This document shows positions 45,341 to 52,804 of a stretch of DNA of 64,000 bases, in pieces. A model generated the notes under the pieces. The model had not been told where the DNA came from. It worked only from the letters and a program-made list of their open reading frames with translations, and ran no database searches. Origin of the DNA: JBLNBN01 sp050260015 (lineage in GTDB: Bacteria > Bacteroidota > Ignavibacteria > Kapaibacteriales > UBA2268). The translations under genes were made by a program, and so were the position numbers. Every line of letters begins with the position of its first letter. Position 1 is the stretch's first letter. The stretch spans positions 1-64,000 of the forward strand of contig JBLNBN010000034.1 of the NCBI GenBank assembly GCA_050260015.1, given 5' to 3'.

Positions 45341-45380
45341 TTTATTTTGATATTCGAATGTTTTAGCGTACTTTATATTA
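45341..45380 (+). promoter_or_regulatory. Shared promoter block P, copy A (before orphan higA)
   Basis: TTTTG at 45345-45349, 19-base spacer, TACTTTAT at 45369-45376, an FCB -33/-7 layout. The same block, with conserved spacer, precedes 48903 and 51163. Confidence 0.55.
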
Positions 45381-45397
45381 TTAGCAACGGAGGCTCT

Positions 45398-45697
45398 ATG
45401 AAGAATTCTGAAATAACGACTTTTGACGAACTGCTCGACGTCAAGTACGGCAAGCGGGGAACTCCCGAACGTGAGAATTGGGAAGCAGAATACAAGATTT
45501 TCAAGATCGGCGTTTTAATTGAAGAGGCTAGAAAGAAAAGAAATATGACCCAAAGCGAATTGGCTGCTAAATGCGGCACAAATAAGGGTTATATTTCCAG
45601 AGTTGAGAACGACGCCACCGACGTTAGGCTTTCTACGTTGCTTAAAATCGTACGCCATGGGTTAGGCGGAGAATTAAAGGTAACGCTGGAATTGTAA
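45398..45697 (+). CDS. Orphan HigA-type antitoxin, duplicate copy
   Basis: 99 residues from the ATG at 45398, preceded by GGAGG. HTH region differs from the first copy by a few bases only (98% or so over 230 bases), including the downstream hairpin and about 45 bases beyond, but the first 25 codons diverge (MKNSEITTFDELLDVKYGKRGTPE against MKKENIKDYDELLDFKYGKKG). No toxin gene precedes it, so it is a solitary antitoxin, perhaps anti-addiction or a cross-regulator of the first pair. Confidence 0.9.
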   Translation: MKNSEITTFDELLDVKYGKRGTPERENWEAEYKIFKIGVLIEEARKKRNMTQSELAAKCGTNKGYISRVENDATDVRLSTLLKIVRHGLGGELKVTLEL

Positions 45698-46002
45698 TCA
45701 AGATAAATCGGTCACGATGAATAAAGTAAGAAGTTATGTTACTAAGGGCACGTAATATCTTTTATCGCGCCCTTTTATAAAAAAGAGCTTATTGGGAATG
45801 GCGCGCAAGCGGTTGTATTCGAAAAGGTTGGGTCATTCTGAGCGCAGCGAATAATCCATAAATTATTTACAGCTTGTTAAACGCTAAATCGCCTTTATAG
45901 GGCCGTTCAGGACGAATCCGAAGGATTCGCATGTTTATAGCAAAGCAAGCCCTAAATTACATTCCCGCCGCGGCGAAGCCGCGGGATGTTATGTGGGGAC
46001 AG

Positions 46003-46040
46003 GGGCTTCGCATTACAAAGCTTTAACCCCGCCGGGGTTA
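46003..46040 (-). repeat. Repeat family S, copy 1 (inverted)
   Basis: CTTCGCATTACAAAGCTTTA followed by ACCCCGCCGGGGTTA; reverse complement of the S copy at 50909-50951. Confidence 0.65.
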
Positions 46041-46071
46041 ATAAATGGAAATAATGGATATTTAATTAAAA

Positions 46072-46134
46072 ACCTCCACCCAGTCTCATCTGGTATGAGA
46101 AACCAAGCCTGCTGCTTTCAAGAGCTTGCGCGTA
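46072..46134 (-). repeat. Palindromic repeat family R, copy 4 (inverted, degenerate)
   Basis: ACCTCCACCCAGTCTCATCT...AACCAAGCCTG...AGAGCTTGCGCGTA aligns with inverted copy 3, keeping both ends but with a decayed hairpin. Confidence 0.55.
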
Positions 46135-46261
46135 CTTCTCATAATCCCGTCATTTCAGCGGAGGACAACTGTAATTTAAATAACCTGCAACTTATTTTGC
46201 AAAAATGCTTCCTCTAGTACAATCACGTATTGAGTTAACGTCATACAGTAACTCAAAAATA

Positions 46262-47815
46262 TTAAGTTTGAGAGGATTGTTTTGTAAAATCCTTCTCTAA
46301 TGAGTTTTCAATATTTACCATCGCTAAAGGATTTACATCTTCCCTTTCACAATTTTTGGGTTCTTCTTTCTGTGAGAGTAATTCAATCATCTCAGCAATT
46401 GATAGTTCAAATTCTTGCTCTGTAAAATTACTGTCTAACATTAATTGATTTTCAGGATGATGTATTTTATTTCTTATAAAAGTTTGAATAGTTACATCGG
46501 TTACTTTTCCTGGCTTACCTAAATCTTCTCTTTGCCATTTTTTTGATACACTAATACCTTGTGATTGTATATATTTGTCGGCATTGTCAATAGTTTTACT
46601 ATTACTTATATATTGTAGTTGTCCATATAACTCATTGTGGAACTCAATTGTTGGCATATTATAGGCATAGTAGTTTATTTCGCCCCATGAGGGACTCCAA
46701 GGAAACAATTTAAAGTGGTCATTATTAATATTATTTATAATTACATTATAATTATCTACTCGCTTACAAACAAATATTGCCATATCCTTTATATATGGAC
46801 ATTTAAAGAAATATGGTGAATGTGTCGCGATAAATATTTGTTGTGTTTTAGACAATTCCAAAAGCGCGTTAAAAAGTTTTATTTGAGCTTTTGGATGAAG
46901 GCAGATTTCCGGTTCATCGATGAATAGGAAAAAAGGCTTTTCGACATCTTTTTCGGGGTGCTTTATAAGCTCTTCAGCATATACTTGCAAAAGTGCTAAT
47001 GCTACTGATCTTTGCATTCCACTTCCTTTTTCTGCTAAAGACGTTTCCAAACCGTCATCAATTCGTATTGATGAATTTTTAAAAAAAGTTTCGACTTTTG
47101 GATGTTCGAAATGAAATAAGATGCTAGCGTTGCCAAATTGTTCAGAAAATTTTTCTTTTGTTTTCTCTTCAATATGATTTAATCGTTTTTTTAATGTTGA
47201 TTCGGGATTATTAAAAACCATATCATAATGATCTTTAAAATCAGAAAAATCATTTGTATCTTCAAATTGTTCAATGATTTTCTTTAATAGATTTCCACAT
47301 ACTGTGGAAGCACCGAATTTAATTTGATCATTTGGATTTGTATCAGCCCAAACAAAATTAAATTCAAATAGCTTTTTTATGGGAGCATCAATTCCAGATT
47401 CATTAATATATTGTTGATTTTCATTATCCCATAATTTTATTGATTTTAAGTCGTCTGAAGTTCTAAGAAATTTAATGTGATCTTCAGTATTTTCTTTAAA
47501 CAAATATTTACGAAATACTTTTTTCTTATTCTCCTGTGAAAAATCTTCTATAGTATCAGGGATTTTACCAGCAAAAGTTATTTCTACCAATAAATCATCA
47601 TTTTGTTTGGCATTTGTATTTTTAAGATCAACTAAGTTTTTATCAGTCCCATTTCTGAAAAAATCAATTGCTTCAAATACCGTGGATTTGCCACAATTAT
47701 TTTCGCCAATTAAAATATTTAATCCACTACCAGGTTTACTATTAGGTCTGTTAAAAGTGATTTCCTGAGAAGAAAAGCACTTAAAATTTTTGATGTTAAC
47801 TTTGCTAATAAACAT
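46262..47815 (-). CDS. AAA ATPase (OLD/AAA_21-like) with C-terminal HEPN-like motif, defence candidate
   Basis: 517 residues from the ATG at 47815, chosen for the AGAGG upstream. SMC-like ATPase: Walker A GENNCGKST (37-45), signature-like LAEKGSGMQRSVALALL, Walker B FFLFIDEPEICLHPKAQ and the THSP sensor IFIATHSPYFF. The C-terminal 180 residues lack a TOPRIM domain that I can see; they carry IRNKIHHPEN (R448, H453), which fits the Rx4H RNase signature of HEPN domains, in a helical setting (TEQEFELSIAEMIELL). Strongly AT-rich, unlike flanking genes. The HNH gene lies 66 bases upstream in the same direction. Function as anti-phage effector is inferred. Confidence 0.8.
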   Translation of the reverse strand: MFISKVNIKNFKCFSSQEITFNRPNSKPGSGLNILIGENNCGKSTVFEAIDFFRNGTDKNLVDLKNTNAKQNDDLLVEITFAGKIPDTIEDFSQENKKKVFRKYLFKENTEDHIKFLRTSDDLKSIKLWDNENQQYINESGIDAPIKKLFEFNFVWADTNPNDQIKFGASTVCGNLLKKIIEQFEDTNDFSDFKDHYDMVFNNPESTLKKRLNHIEEKTKEKFSEQFGNASILFHFEHPKVETFFKNSSIRIDDGLETSLAEKGSGMQRSVALALLQVYAEELIKHPEKDVEKPFFLFIDEPEICLHPKAQIKLFNALLELSKTQQIFIATHSPYFFKCPYIKDMAIFVCKRVDNYNVIINNINNDHFKLFPWSPSWGEINYYAYNMPTIEFHNELYGQLQYISNSKTIDNADKYIQSQGISVSKKWQREDLGKPGKVTDVTIQTFIRNKIHHPENQLMLDSNFTEQEFELSIAEMIELLSQKEEPKNCEREDVNPLAMVNIENSLEKDFTKQSSQT

Positions 47816-47880
47816 ACTGCCTCTAGAATATGATAAATGAAACATACAATTCTTTGATTTATAGAAGGATCAAAGCTTTC

Positions 47881-48732
47881 TTACTCCTCCAGCATCGCCC
47901 CTTTACCTGAATTGCATCGTGTGCAAAGAGTTCTTAGGTTCTCCATATTGTTTTGCCCGCCTCGCGAGACTGGAATAATATGATCGACTACTAGTTGGCC
48001 TTCTTTGCCGGTACACCCACAAATAACGCAATGAAAGCGATCTCGATTCATTACCTTATATCTTAATGCATCGTTTATACCATTTCTTACTAATTTAATT
48101 TCGTCTTTAGTTAACTTTTGCGAGGAAGCATTTGAAGGGCGCAAATATTCTTTGTTTAATACTTCAATACTACCATCCCTTAAATGGTAAATCATTCCCC
48201 ACTTTTCCAATTCGTCTAATGTTTTCCATTTATCTTTTTTAAGTTTAATACCAGCTTCCTTAAAGTAATCTTCCATTTCAAGATATTTGTGCTTATCGAA
48301 AGCAGTTAGGAGATCAACATGTAGAGGAGTTATTTTGGGCTTTAACTTTGCCCAGAGTTCCTTTTGATTATTCCTCCAATATGTTTCATCTATTTTAATA
48401 ATACGGATTTGATCTTTCGCGCACTCATCGCAGATACGTAGTATTTCGGTGTTGATCCAGTTCTTTTTGCAGCGTGGGCAGATATCGAAATGTGTATGCT
48501 TATCGCATTTTTTTGTATAATAGTAACGATTAAACTCCTGTCGGGAAGATACTATTACACCATGCCCGCAGACTTCGCAATCAAATATTTTCCTACTGAT
48601 GTTGTTTTCTTTAATCCAGCTTCTAAGACTGCCTTCGTTTGTAAAGCCGTGTTTATCCGCTACTTCTACAAGAGTTAGTTCAGTTCCGAAGTAATCGTTT
48701 AGAAGCTCTTCTTTGTTAACTTTTATTTTCAT
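47881..48732 (-). CDS. HNH endonuclease with N-terminal HTH and zinc-finger-like region
   Basis: 283 residues from the ATG at 48732 (a GTG at 48747 is an alternative). N-terminal helix-turn-helix-like stretch (TLVEVADKHGFTNEGSLRSWIKE), two paired-Cys zinc-binding-like clusters (CEVCGHG, CPRCKKNW, CDECAKDQ), a helical middle, and a C-terminal HNH domain RDRFHCVICGCTGKEGQLVVDHIIPVSRGGQNNMENLRTLCTRCNSGKG. Pairing HNH with an SMC-like ATPase resembles Septu (PtuA/PtuB), but gene order and domain make-up differ. A palindrome TTGTGTACACAA touches the start codon. Confidence 0.85.
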   Translation of the reverse strand: MKIKVNKEELLNDYFGTELTLVEVADKHGFTNEGSLRSWIKENNISRKIFDCEVCGHGVIVSSRQEFNRYYYTKKCDKHTHFDICPRCKKNWINTEILRICDECAKDQIRIIKIDETYWRNNQKELWAKLKPKITPLHVDLLTAFDKHKYLEMEDYFKEAGIKLKKDKWKTLDELEKWGMIYHLRDGSIEVLNKEYLRPSNASSQKLTKDEIKLVRNGINDALRYKVMNRDRFHCVICGCTGKEGQLVVDHIIPVSRGGQNNMENLRTLCTRCNSGKGAMLEE

Positions 48733-48743
48733 TGTGTACACAA
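48732..48743. promoter_or_regulatory. Palindrome at HNH gene start
   Basis: TTGTGTACACAA, a perfect 12-base palindrome next to the start codon on the upstream side. Possible autoregulator operator, given the HTH and zinc-finger-like N-terminus of the HNH protein. Confidence 0.35.
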
Positions 48744-48845
48744 ACACTTGTATAACAAAAACTTTAGTAACTTAAAGAGCAATTTTAAGAGAATCGACTG
48801 ATTTTTTCCCCTCCAAATTAACAAAATTTCTCATCTGCGCCAAAA

Positions 48846-48885
48846 TTTATTTTGATTTCTGAAAGATTTGGCATATTTTATACTA
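48846..48885 (+). promoter_or_regulatory. Shared promoter block P, copy B (before truncated antitoxin)
   Basis: TTTTG at 48850-48854, a 19-base spacer containing GAAAGATTTGGC, and TATTTTAT at 48874-48881, matching the blocks at 45341 and 51083. Confidence 0.55.
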
Positions 48886-48902
48886 TGAAAATATGAGGCT
48901 CA

Positions 48903-49049
48903 ATGAAGTATTCTGAAAACACGTCTTTCGCCAATATGCTCGACGCCAAGTACGGCATGCGCGGAGTGCCTGCCCGCAAGGAATGGGAACGCGGCTACAT
49001 GGCGTTTAAGAAAAGCGTTTTCGCGCAGGAGAAACGAAGAAAGAAATAA
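48903..49049 (+). pseudogene. Truncated HigA antitoxin (N-terminal part only)
   Basis: 48 codons, MKYSENTSFANMLDAKYGMRGVPARKEWERGYMAFKKSVFAQEKRRKK, aligning with residues 1-48 of the orphan HigA (MKNSEITTFDELLDVKYGKRGTPERENWEAEYKIF...) but ending before the helix-turn-helix. GAGG precedes the ATG and the promoter block is intact, so a short peptide could be made. No toxin neighbour. A decayed antitoxin or a functional mini-antitoxin are both possible. Confidence 0.7.
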
Positions 49050-49118
49050 AAAAGATGGGCGACGAGGAACCGAACCTTCAGCGCTCGTCAATTGTAGCTT
49101 TTTTCAATACTACCTTCC

Positions 49119-49988
49119 TCATTTCCCCAGCCCCACCGCCATTTTATATGCCAACGCGGCGTCGGGAAGCGGCGTAAATGTATCGAATAATAGATTGTAT
49201 GTTCCTTTTTCTGATAGTTCTGTAGCGACTTTCTTAATTAGGGCTAAGGTCGCTTTCATCAATCCCGAGCCGAGGCTTAAACGCGCGACGCCTAAATCCT
49301 GCAGTTCGCGGACGGAGGGAGGCAATACTCCCGCGTTACCGGGATTTGCAAGAATATTTATCGGGGCGTCAATCTCCTTAACCAGCGTCGCGATCTTTTC
49401 TTTTTCCCATACGGGCTGAACAAATATGCAATCCGCCCCCGCTTCGCGATATTTATTGCCGCGCCTTATGGATTCGGATAACTTTTCACGGGGCGAACCG
49501 GTCGAAGTATAAAAGGAATCCGTCCTGGCGTTAATTACCAAATGAAAACCCAGCGAATCCGATAATTCGCGGATGGCTGAGATCCTCTCGCAAAACTCCG
49601 TCTCGTCAATTAAAACCGGGTTCAAATCAATACTGTCCTCAATGTTTATTCCAACGATTCCCGTAGCAATTATCTTTTTTACGGAATCAATTATTTCATC
49701 TAAATTATTTCCGTATCCAGCCTCAATATCGGCAGTTACCGGAACTTGAACTGCGTTTACTATCTTCGTAATAACTTCGATCATTTCCGATAGCGTTATT
49801 ACCTGGCAGTCGGGATAACCTAAGGAGGCGGCTACTCCCATGCTCGTCGTGGCGATCGCTTTATAGCCGCACGCCTCTACTAATTTGGAGCTTCCGGCGT
49901 CCCACGAGTTCAGCAGAACCAATATCTCTTTTTCCAGATGATATTGCAGGAACCTTTCAGCTTTTTCTTTTTGTATTTCGGAAACCAT
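49119..49988 (-). CDS. Isocitrate lyase / PEP mutase superfamily enzyme
   Basis: 289 residues. TIM-barrel landmarks: LLNSWDAGSSKLVEACGYKAIATTSMGVAASLGYPD, VPVTADIEAGYGNNLDEIIDSVKKIIATGIVGINIEDS (metal-binding DIEAGYG), AGADCIFVQPVWE, APINILANPGNAG. This is the PEP-mutase / carboxyphosphonoenolpyruvate-mutase / methylisocitrate lyase group; the exact substrate cannot be told. Catalytic loop Cys of isocitrate lyase (KKCGH) is absent. Lies alone in the island, minus strand. Confidence 0.85.
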   Translation of the reverse strand: MVSEIQKEKAERFLQYHLEKEILVLLNSWDAGSSKLVEACGYKAIATTSMGVAASLGYPDCQVITLSEMIEVITKIVNAVQVPVTADIEAGYGNNLDEIIDSVKKIIATGIVGINIEDSIDLNPVLIDETEFCERISAIRELSDSLGFHLVINARTDSFYTSTGSPREKLSESIRRGNKYREAGADCIFVQPVWEKEKIATLVKEIDAPINILANPGNAGVLPPSVRELQDLGVARLSLGSGLMKATLALIKKVATELSEKGTYNLLFDTFTPLPDAALAYKMAVGLGK

Positions 49989-50231
49989 GATCTTACTCTT
50001 TATGATAGAAAATAAACAAGACGCATCGTCATTATTATATATTTTTAATTATCCAGCGGAAGCTCTTATAAAATACAGCGCACGCGTTGCTTAAATTGGC
50101 TGGAATGAATGAATAGTCTGCGACTCTACAAGCGGACCGCTTTTTGCAAGAAAAATGAAAATAATTACGAATTTGAATCGATTTAGTCTGTTTATAGTAC
50201 AGGTTCTATCAAGATATAAGAGGTTAGCGCT

Positions 50232-50693
50232 ATGTCAAAATTAGCAAAACTAAAAACAACTGAAACCGAGGCCAGCGTCGAGGATTTTCTCAACGCCGTG
50301 GAGGATAAGCAAAAACGCGAGGATTGTTTTGCGCTGCTCGACGTAATGAAAAGGATGAGCGGGAACGAACCAAAGCTCTGGGGCTCGTCGATGGTCGGTT
50401 TTGGCAATAAGATATTCAAAAGCCCCGCAACAGGCAGGGAAACCGAGTGGTTCAAGATAGGATTTTCCCCCCGCAAAGCGAATATCTCAATCTACGTATT
50501 ACTGCATGCGCTGGATCATTCCTCCTCGCTGGAAAAACTTGGAAAATTTAAAGCCGGCATGGGTTGCGTGTACGTAAAAATGCTCTCGGACATCGACATG
50601 AACGTCCTCGAGGAAATGATCCAAAACACACTAAATCTATTAAACTCCGATTCCCCCTTATTTGTGGACAACAGTCAATCGAAGACGAAATAA
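50232..50693 (+). CDS. DUF1801 domain protein (YdhG-like)
   Basis: 153 residues, SVEDFLNAVEDKQKREDCFALLDVMKRMSGNEPKLWGSSMVGFGNKIF, then TEWFKIGFSPRKANISIYVLLHALDHSSSLEKLGKFKAGMGCVYVKMLSDIDMNVLEEMIQ, a typical small SCP2-like fold DUF1801 protein. Function not established. ATG at 50232; weak ribosome binding site. Confidence 0.85.
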   Translation: MSKLAKLKTTETEASVEDFLNAVEDKQKREDCFALLDVMKRMSGNEPKLWGSSMVGFGNKIFKSPATGRETEWFKIGFSPRKANISIYVLLHALDHSSSLEKLGKFKAGMGCVYVKMLSDIDMNVLEEMIQNTLNLLNSDSPLFVDNSQSKTK

Positions 50694-50760
50694 ATATTAA
50701 TTATTAATGGTTAATTATTAATGATTAGAGGCGCATTGTATACTGTCAATCAGAAAAATG

Positions 50761-50830
50761 ACGCGCAATCGCTTGTAACTTAACAGCTTGGTTCCTTCTC
50801 CCACAGGGAGAAGGTTAGGATGAGGGCCAT
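50761..50830 (+). repeat. Palindromic repeat family R, copy 5 (upstream of DUF559 remnant)
   Basis: ACGCGCAATCGCTTGTAACT ... TTGGTTCCTTCTCCCACAGG...AAGGTTAGGATGAGGGCCA, the best-preserved full-length copy. Confidence 0.75.
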
Positions 50831-50857
50831 AATAAAATATCCTTAAACTAAAATACC

Positions 50858-50938
50858 ATGAAAAAATCTGAAGGCTTGCACTATCAATCCAGTCTCAGGA
50901 AAAAGCGTCTTAACCCCGACGGGATCACAGCTTTGTAA
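50858..50938 (+). pseudogene. DUF559 gene remnant
   Basis: ATG at 50858, 27 bases after R copy 5, reads MKKSEGLHYQSSLRKKRLN, matching the start of the intact DUF559 protein (MKNSDIPFYQNRLI). The intervening 27-29 bases also align. Similarity stops where repeat S begins (50909), and a stop follows at 50936. Gene 5' end preserved with its repeat, rest lost. Confidence 0.6.
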
Positions 50939-50951
50939 CGCGAAGCGCCCG
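50909..50951 (+). repeat. Repeat family S, copy 2
   Basis: CTTAACCCCGACGGGATCAC...AGCTTTGTAACGCGAAGCGCC; opposite orientation to 46003-46040. It appears to have replaced the rest of the DUF559 remnant. The following stretch to 51080 has CCGCGGATCCGCCGCGG and CGCGCTTGCGCG palindromes but no gene. Confidence 0.6.
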
Positions 50952-51082
50952 CCTCAATCAATCTCACTGCCGCGGATCCGCCGCGGTCACGCGCTTGCGC
51001 GCCCATAATAACAAATCCCACCAATATCTGCACCAACCAATAATAATTAACTATTAACAAAATATTCGCCGCGGCGCCATCT

Positions 51083-51122
51083 TTTATTTTGAAATATGAA
51101 AGATTTGGCGTATTTTATTATA
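51083..51122 (+). promoter_or_regulatory. Shared promoter block P, copy C (before HEPN/MNT operon)
   Basis: TTTTG at 51088-51092, 19-base spacer with GAAAGATTTGGCG, TATTTTAT at 51112-51119; same as block B almost base for base. Leader to the HEPN start would be about 37 bases. Confidence 0.6.
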
Positions 51123-51162
51123 GAGACATTTTGCGTTACGTCCAAGAGGCAAGAAGAAAGAT

Positions 51163-51570
51163 ATGAAGAGAAGATGGCATGCGCGCTTCCTGAGCTACCA
51201 AAAGGCCCTTACGAAGCTGAGAGAAATTACGGACGTTTTCCAACTCGAAGAGCTCAACGAGTTCGAGAGGGATTCGCTCGTTAAGCGGTTCGAATTGACG
51301 TTCGAATTGGCGTGGAACGTACTTAAGGACTTTCTCGAAGATCAGGGCGCGGTCGATCTCTTCGGCTCCCGCAATACGTTCCGCTCTGCGTTTGCCGTCG
51401 GTGTTATTAAGGATGGCGACCTCTGGATGGATATGATCGATAGCAGGATCAAATCAACTCATATTTACGACGAGGAAAAGATAGAAGAAATAGCGAAGCT
51501 TATTTACAATCCTTACGCGCGCCTCTTTATTGAACTTGAGACTACGTTGCTCGGGCAGCTCGGGGAATAA
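51163..51570 (+). CDS. HEPN protein of a HEPN/MNT toxin-antitoxin pair (HI0074-like)
   Basis: 135 residues. SYQKALTKLREITDVFQLEELNEFERDSLVKRFELTFELAWNVLKDFLEDQGAVDLFGSRNTFRSAFAVGVIKDGDLWMDMIDSRIKSTHIYDEEKIEEIAKLI is the nucleotidyltransferase substrate-binding (HI0074) family, all helical. The catalytic RxxxxxH-like motif is RIKSTH. It pairs with the adenylyl-transferase (MNT) gene four bases downstream; in described pairs MNT modifies or inactivates HEPN. Confidence 0.9.
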   Translation: MKRRWHARFLSYQKALTKLREITDVFQLEELNEFERDSLVKRFELTFELAWNVLKDFLEDQGAVDLFGSRNTFRSAFAVGVIKDGDLWMDMIDSRIKSTHIYDEEKIEEIAKLIYNPYARLFIELETTLLGQLGE

Positions 51571-51573
51571 CTT

Positions 51574-51876
51574 ATGCAATTTGGACTCAGAGAGGAGATA
51601 ATTGAAAATCTACGGCGCATATTTTACGTGCATCCCGAAATCGAACGTGCCGTAGTCTTCGGCTCCCGCGCCCGCGGAACGCACAAAGATCGCTCGGATC
51701 TCGATATAGCGCTTTTTGGAAATGTTACTTTTCAACTTCAAGTGCGCATATCGGTCGAAATTGACGAGCTCAATCTCCCTTGGAAAATTGATATATTAGT
51801 TTTCAAGGATTTAAAGAACGAGGAATTGAAAACATATATTTTGGAAGAAGGCATTGAGCTATGGATTCGAGAGTAA
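51574..51876 (+). CDS. MNT-type minimal nucleotidyltransferase (antitoxin)
   Basis: 100 residues. Pol-beta fold signature VVFGSRARGTHKDRSDLDIALFG (GS-x10-DxD), then DELNLPWKIDILVFKDL with the third acidic residue. Uses NTP to modify a partner, presumably the upstream HEPN protein, with which it forms an operon (three bases between). Confidence 0.92.
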   Translation: MQFGLREEIIENLRRIFYVHPEIERAVVFGSRARGTHKDRSDLDIALFGNVTFQLQVRISVEIDELNLPWKIDILVFKDLKNEELKTYILEEGIELWIRE

Positions 51877-51945
51877 AATATTAGGCTAAATCAATTCATG
51901 GTGTAGGAAAACATTCCATGAACGCGGAAGAGGCGGGAAAATGAA

Positions 51946-52023
51946 ATGAAAAGAAGATAGCATGCCAGATTCCGTAGCTAACGCTATTGAAACATTACAC
52001 TAAAACGCTTAGGGACTTGAACT
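51946..52023 (+). pseudogene. HEPN gene remnant
   Basis: ATGAAAAGAAGATAGCATGC matches the start of the HEPN gene (ATGAAGAGAAGATGGCATGC) with a Trp-to-stop change, and further on TKTLRDL resembles ALTKLREI after indels. A decayed copy running up to the next gene. Confidence 0.5.
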
Positions 52024-52773
52024 ATGCTTAAAAACATATTATACTTATTTATTCTGCTCCTTTGTTTGAGCGCCTGCGGTCAGAAAATTGGAAGAAGGTA
52101 TGAATCCAAAAAGTTTGATAAGGAAATATATTTAAATTCGCCTTCTCGTATCTCTGCTAATAATGAAAGAAATATCAACTCAAAAGATTCCGCTGGAAAT
52201 ATTCTTACAACGCCCCTTTCGCATGGTAACGTCCTATTTCCTACTGAAACTATCGATAATGAAAAGGACCGAAATCCTTTCGGCGAATTAAAGCAGTTTT
52301 ATCCTGACGGCAAACTGAAAACAATTATCTACTACGATAACACTAGAAAAAGCATGCAACTAACGACATACTATCCTAACGGCATATTGAAAAGAGAATG
52401 TGATTTTTTGAATGGATCATTAATTTCAAGCGTATGCTTCGATAGTTTAGGCAATAAAACACCTCATTGTGATATCAATTTTGAGCCGGAGATCGATTTA
52501 AATAAATTTAATTCCTGCCTTGTTTATCCGGAAATACTTAAAAAGGAAGATTGCCAGGAAATAGTAATCGTACGTATGCTTATTAATAAAAACAAAAAAG
52601 TAGTTGCAATTAAATATGACAGCGATAATTCCAAAGAATTTATCACTGAAATAATAAAATGTGTTGAAAAATTCAATAGCGGAACCGATAGTTTTATTTT
52701 GACTCCGTACTTAAACGATGGTAAACCAATGCCCATCTGGATTAGCATCCCGATAAATTTTACATTGAAGTAA
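52024..52773 (+). CDS. Lipoprotein with MORN-like repeats and TonB C-terminal-like domain
   Basis: 249 residues with a lipobox (LLLCLSAC, residues 11-18). The middle carries two YwqK/MORN-type motifs (LKQFYPDGKLKTIIYYD, LTTYYPNGILKRECDF); the end (YPEILKKEDCQEIVIVRMLINKNKKVVAIKYDSDN ... PMPIWISIPINFTLK) resembles a TonB C-terminal domain, but there is no proline-rich periplasmic linker. Possible envelope signalling protein; function unknown. AT-rich. Confidence 0.65.
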   Translation: MLKNILYLFILLLCLSACGQKIGRRYESKKFDKEIYLNSPSRISANNERNINSKDSAGNILTTPLSHGNVLFPTETIDNEKDRNPFGELKQFYPDGKLKTIIYYDNTRKSMQLTTYYPNGILKRECDFLNGSLISSVCFDSLGNKTPHCDINFEPEIDLNKFNSCLVYPEILKKEDCQEIVIVRMLINKNKKVVAIKYDSDNSKEFITEIIKCVEKFNSGTDSFILTPYLNDGKPMPIWISIPINFTLK

Positions 52774-52804
52774 ATATAAGCTATTTTAATTATTAGATAA
52801 ATCT

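Larger units (their letters stand above)
45698..46261. repeat. Repeat-filled intergenic stretch
   Basis: Holds the duplicated antitoxin terminator (45743-45775), a TCATTCTGAGCGCAGCGAA repeat (about 45832-45851), two GAA-triloop hairpins (CGAATCC/GGATTCG at 45913-45929 and CCGCGGC/GCCGCGG at 45968-45984), repeat S copy 1 (46003-46040) and a decayed inverted R copy (46072-46134). Beyond 46140 nothing is seen. Confidence 0.6.

Noticed and set aside
44600..46140. Possible CRISPR array from repeated palindromes
   Set aside because: Only a few diverged copies in both orientations at irregular distances, no regular spacers and no cas genes.
45993..46217. 74-codon reading frame on the plus strand
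   Set aside because: It is made of repeat S and a decayed inverted repeat R; no protein-like pattern and no ribosome binding site.
46262..47815. Known PARIS (AriA/AriB) system
   Set aside because: The ATPase could suit AriA, but the partner is an HNH protein, not a TOPRIM/DUF4435 protein.
46262..48732. Retron-associated Septu unit
   Set aside because: No reverse transcriptase gene or msr/msd-like inverted repeat was found near the pair.
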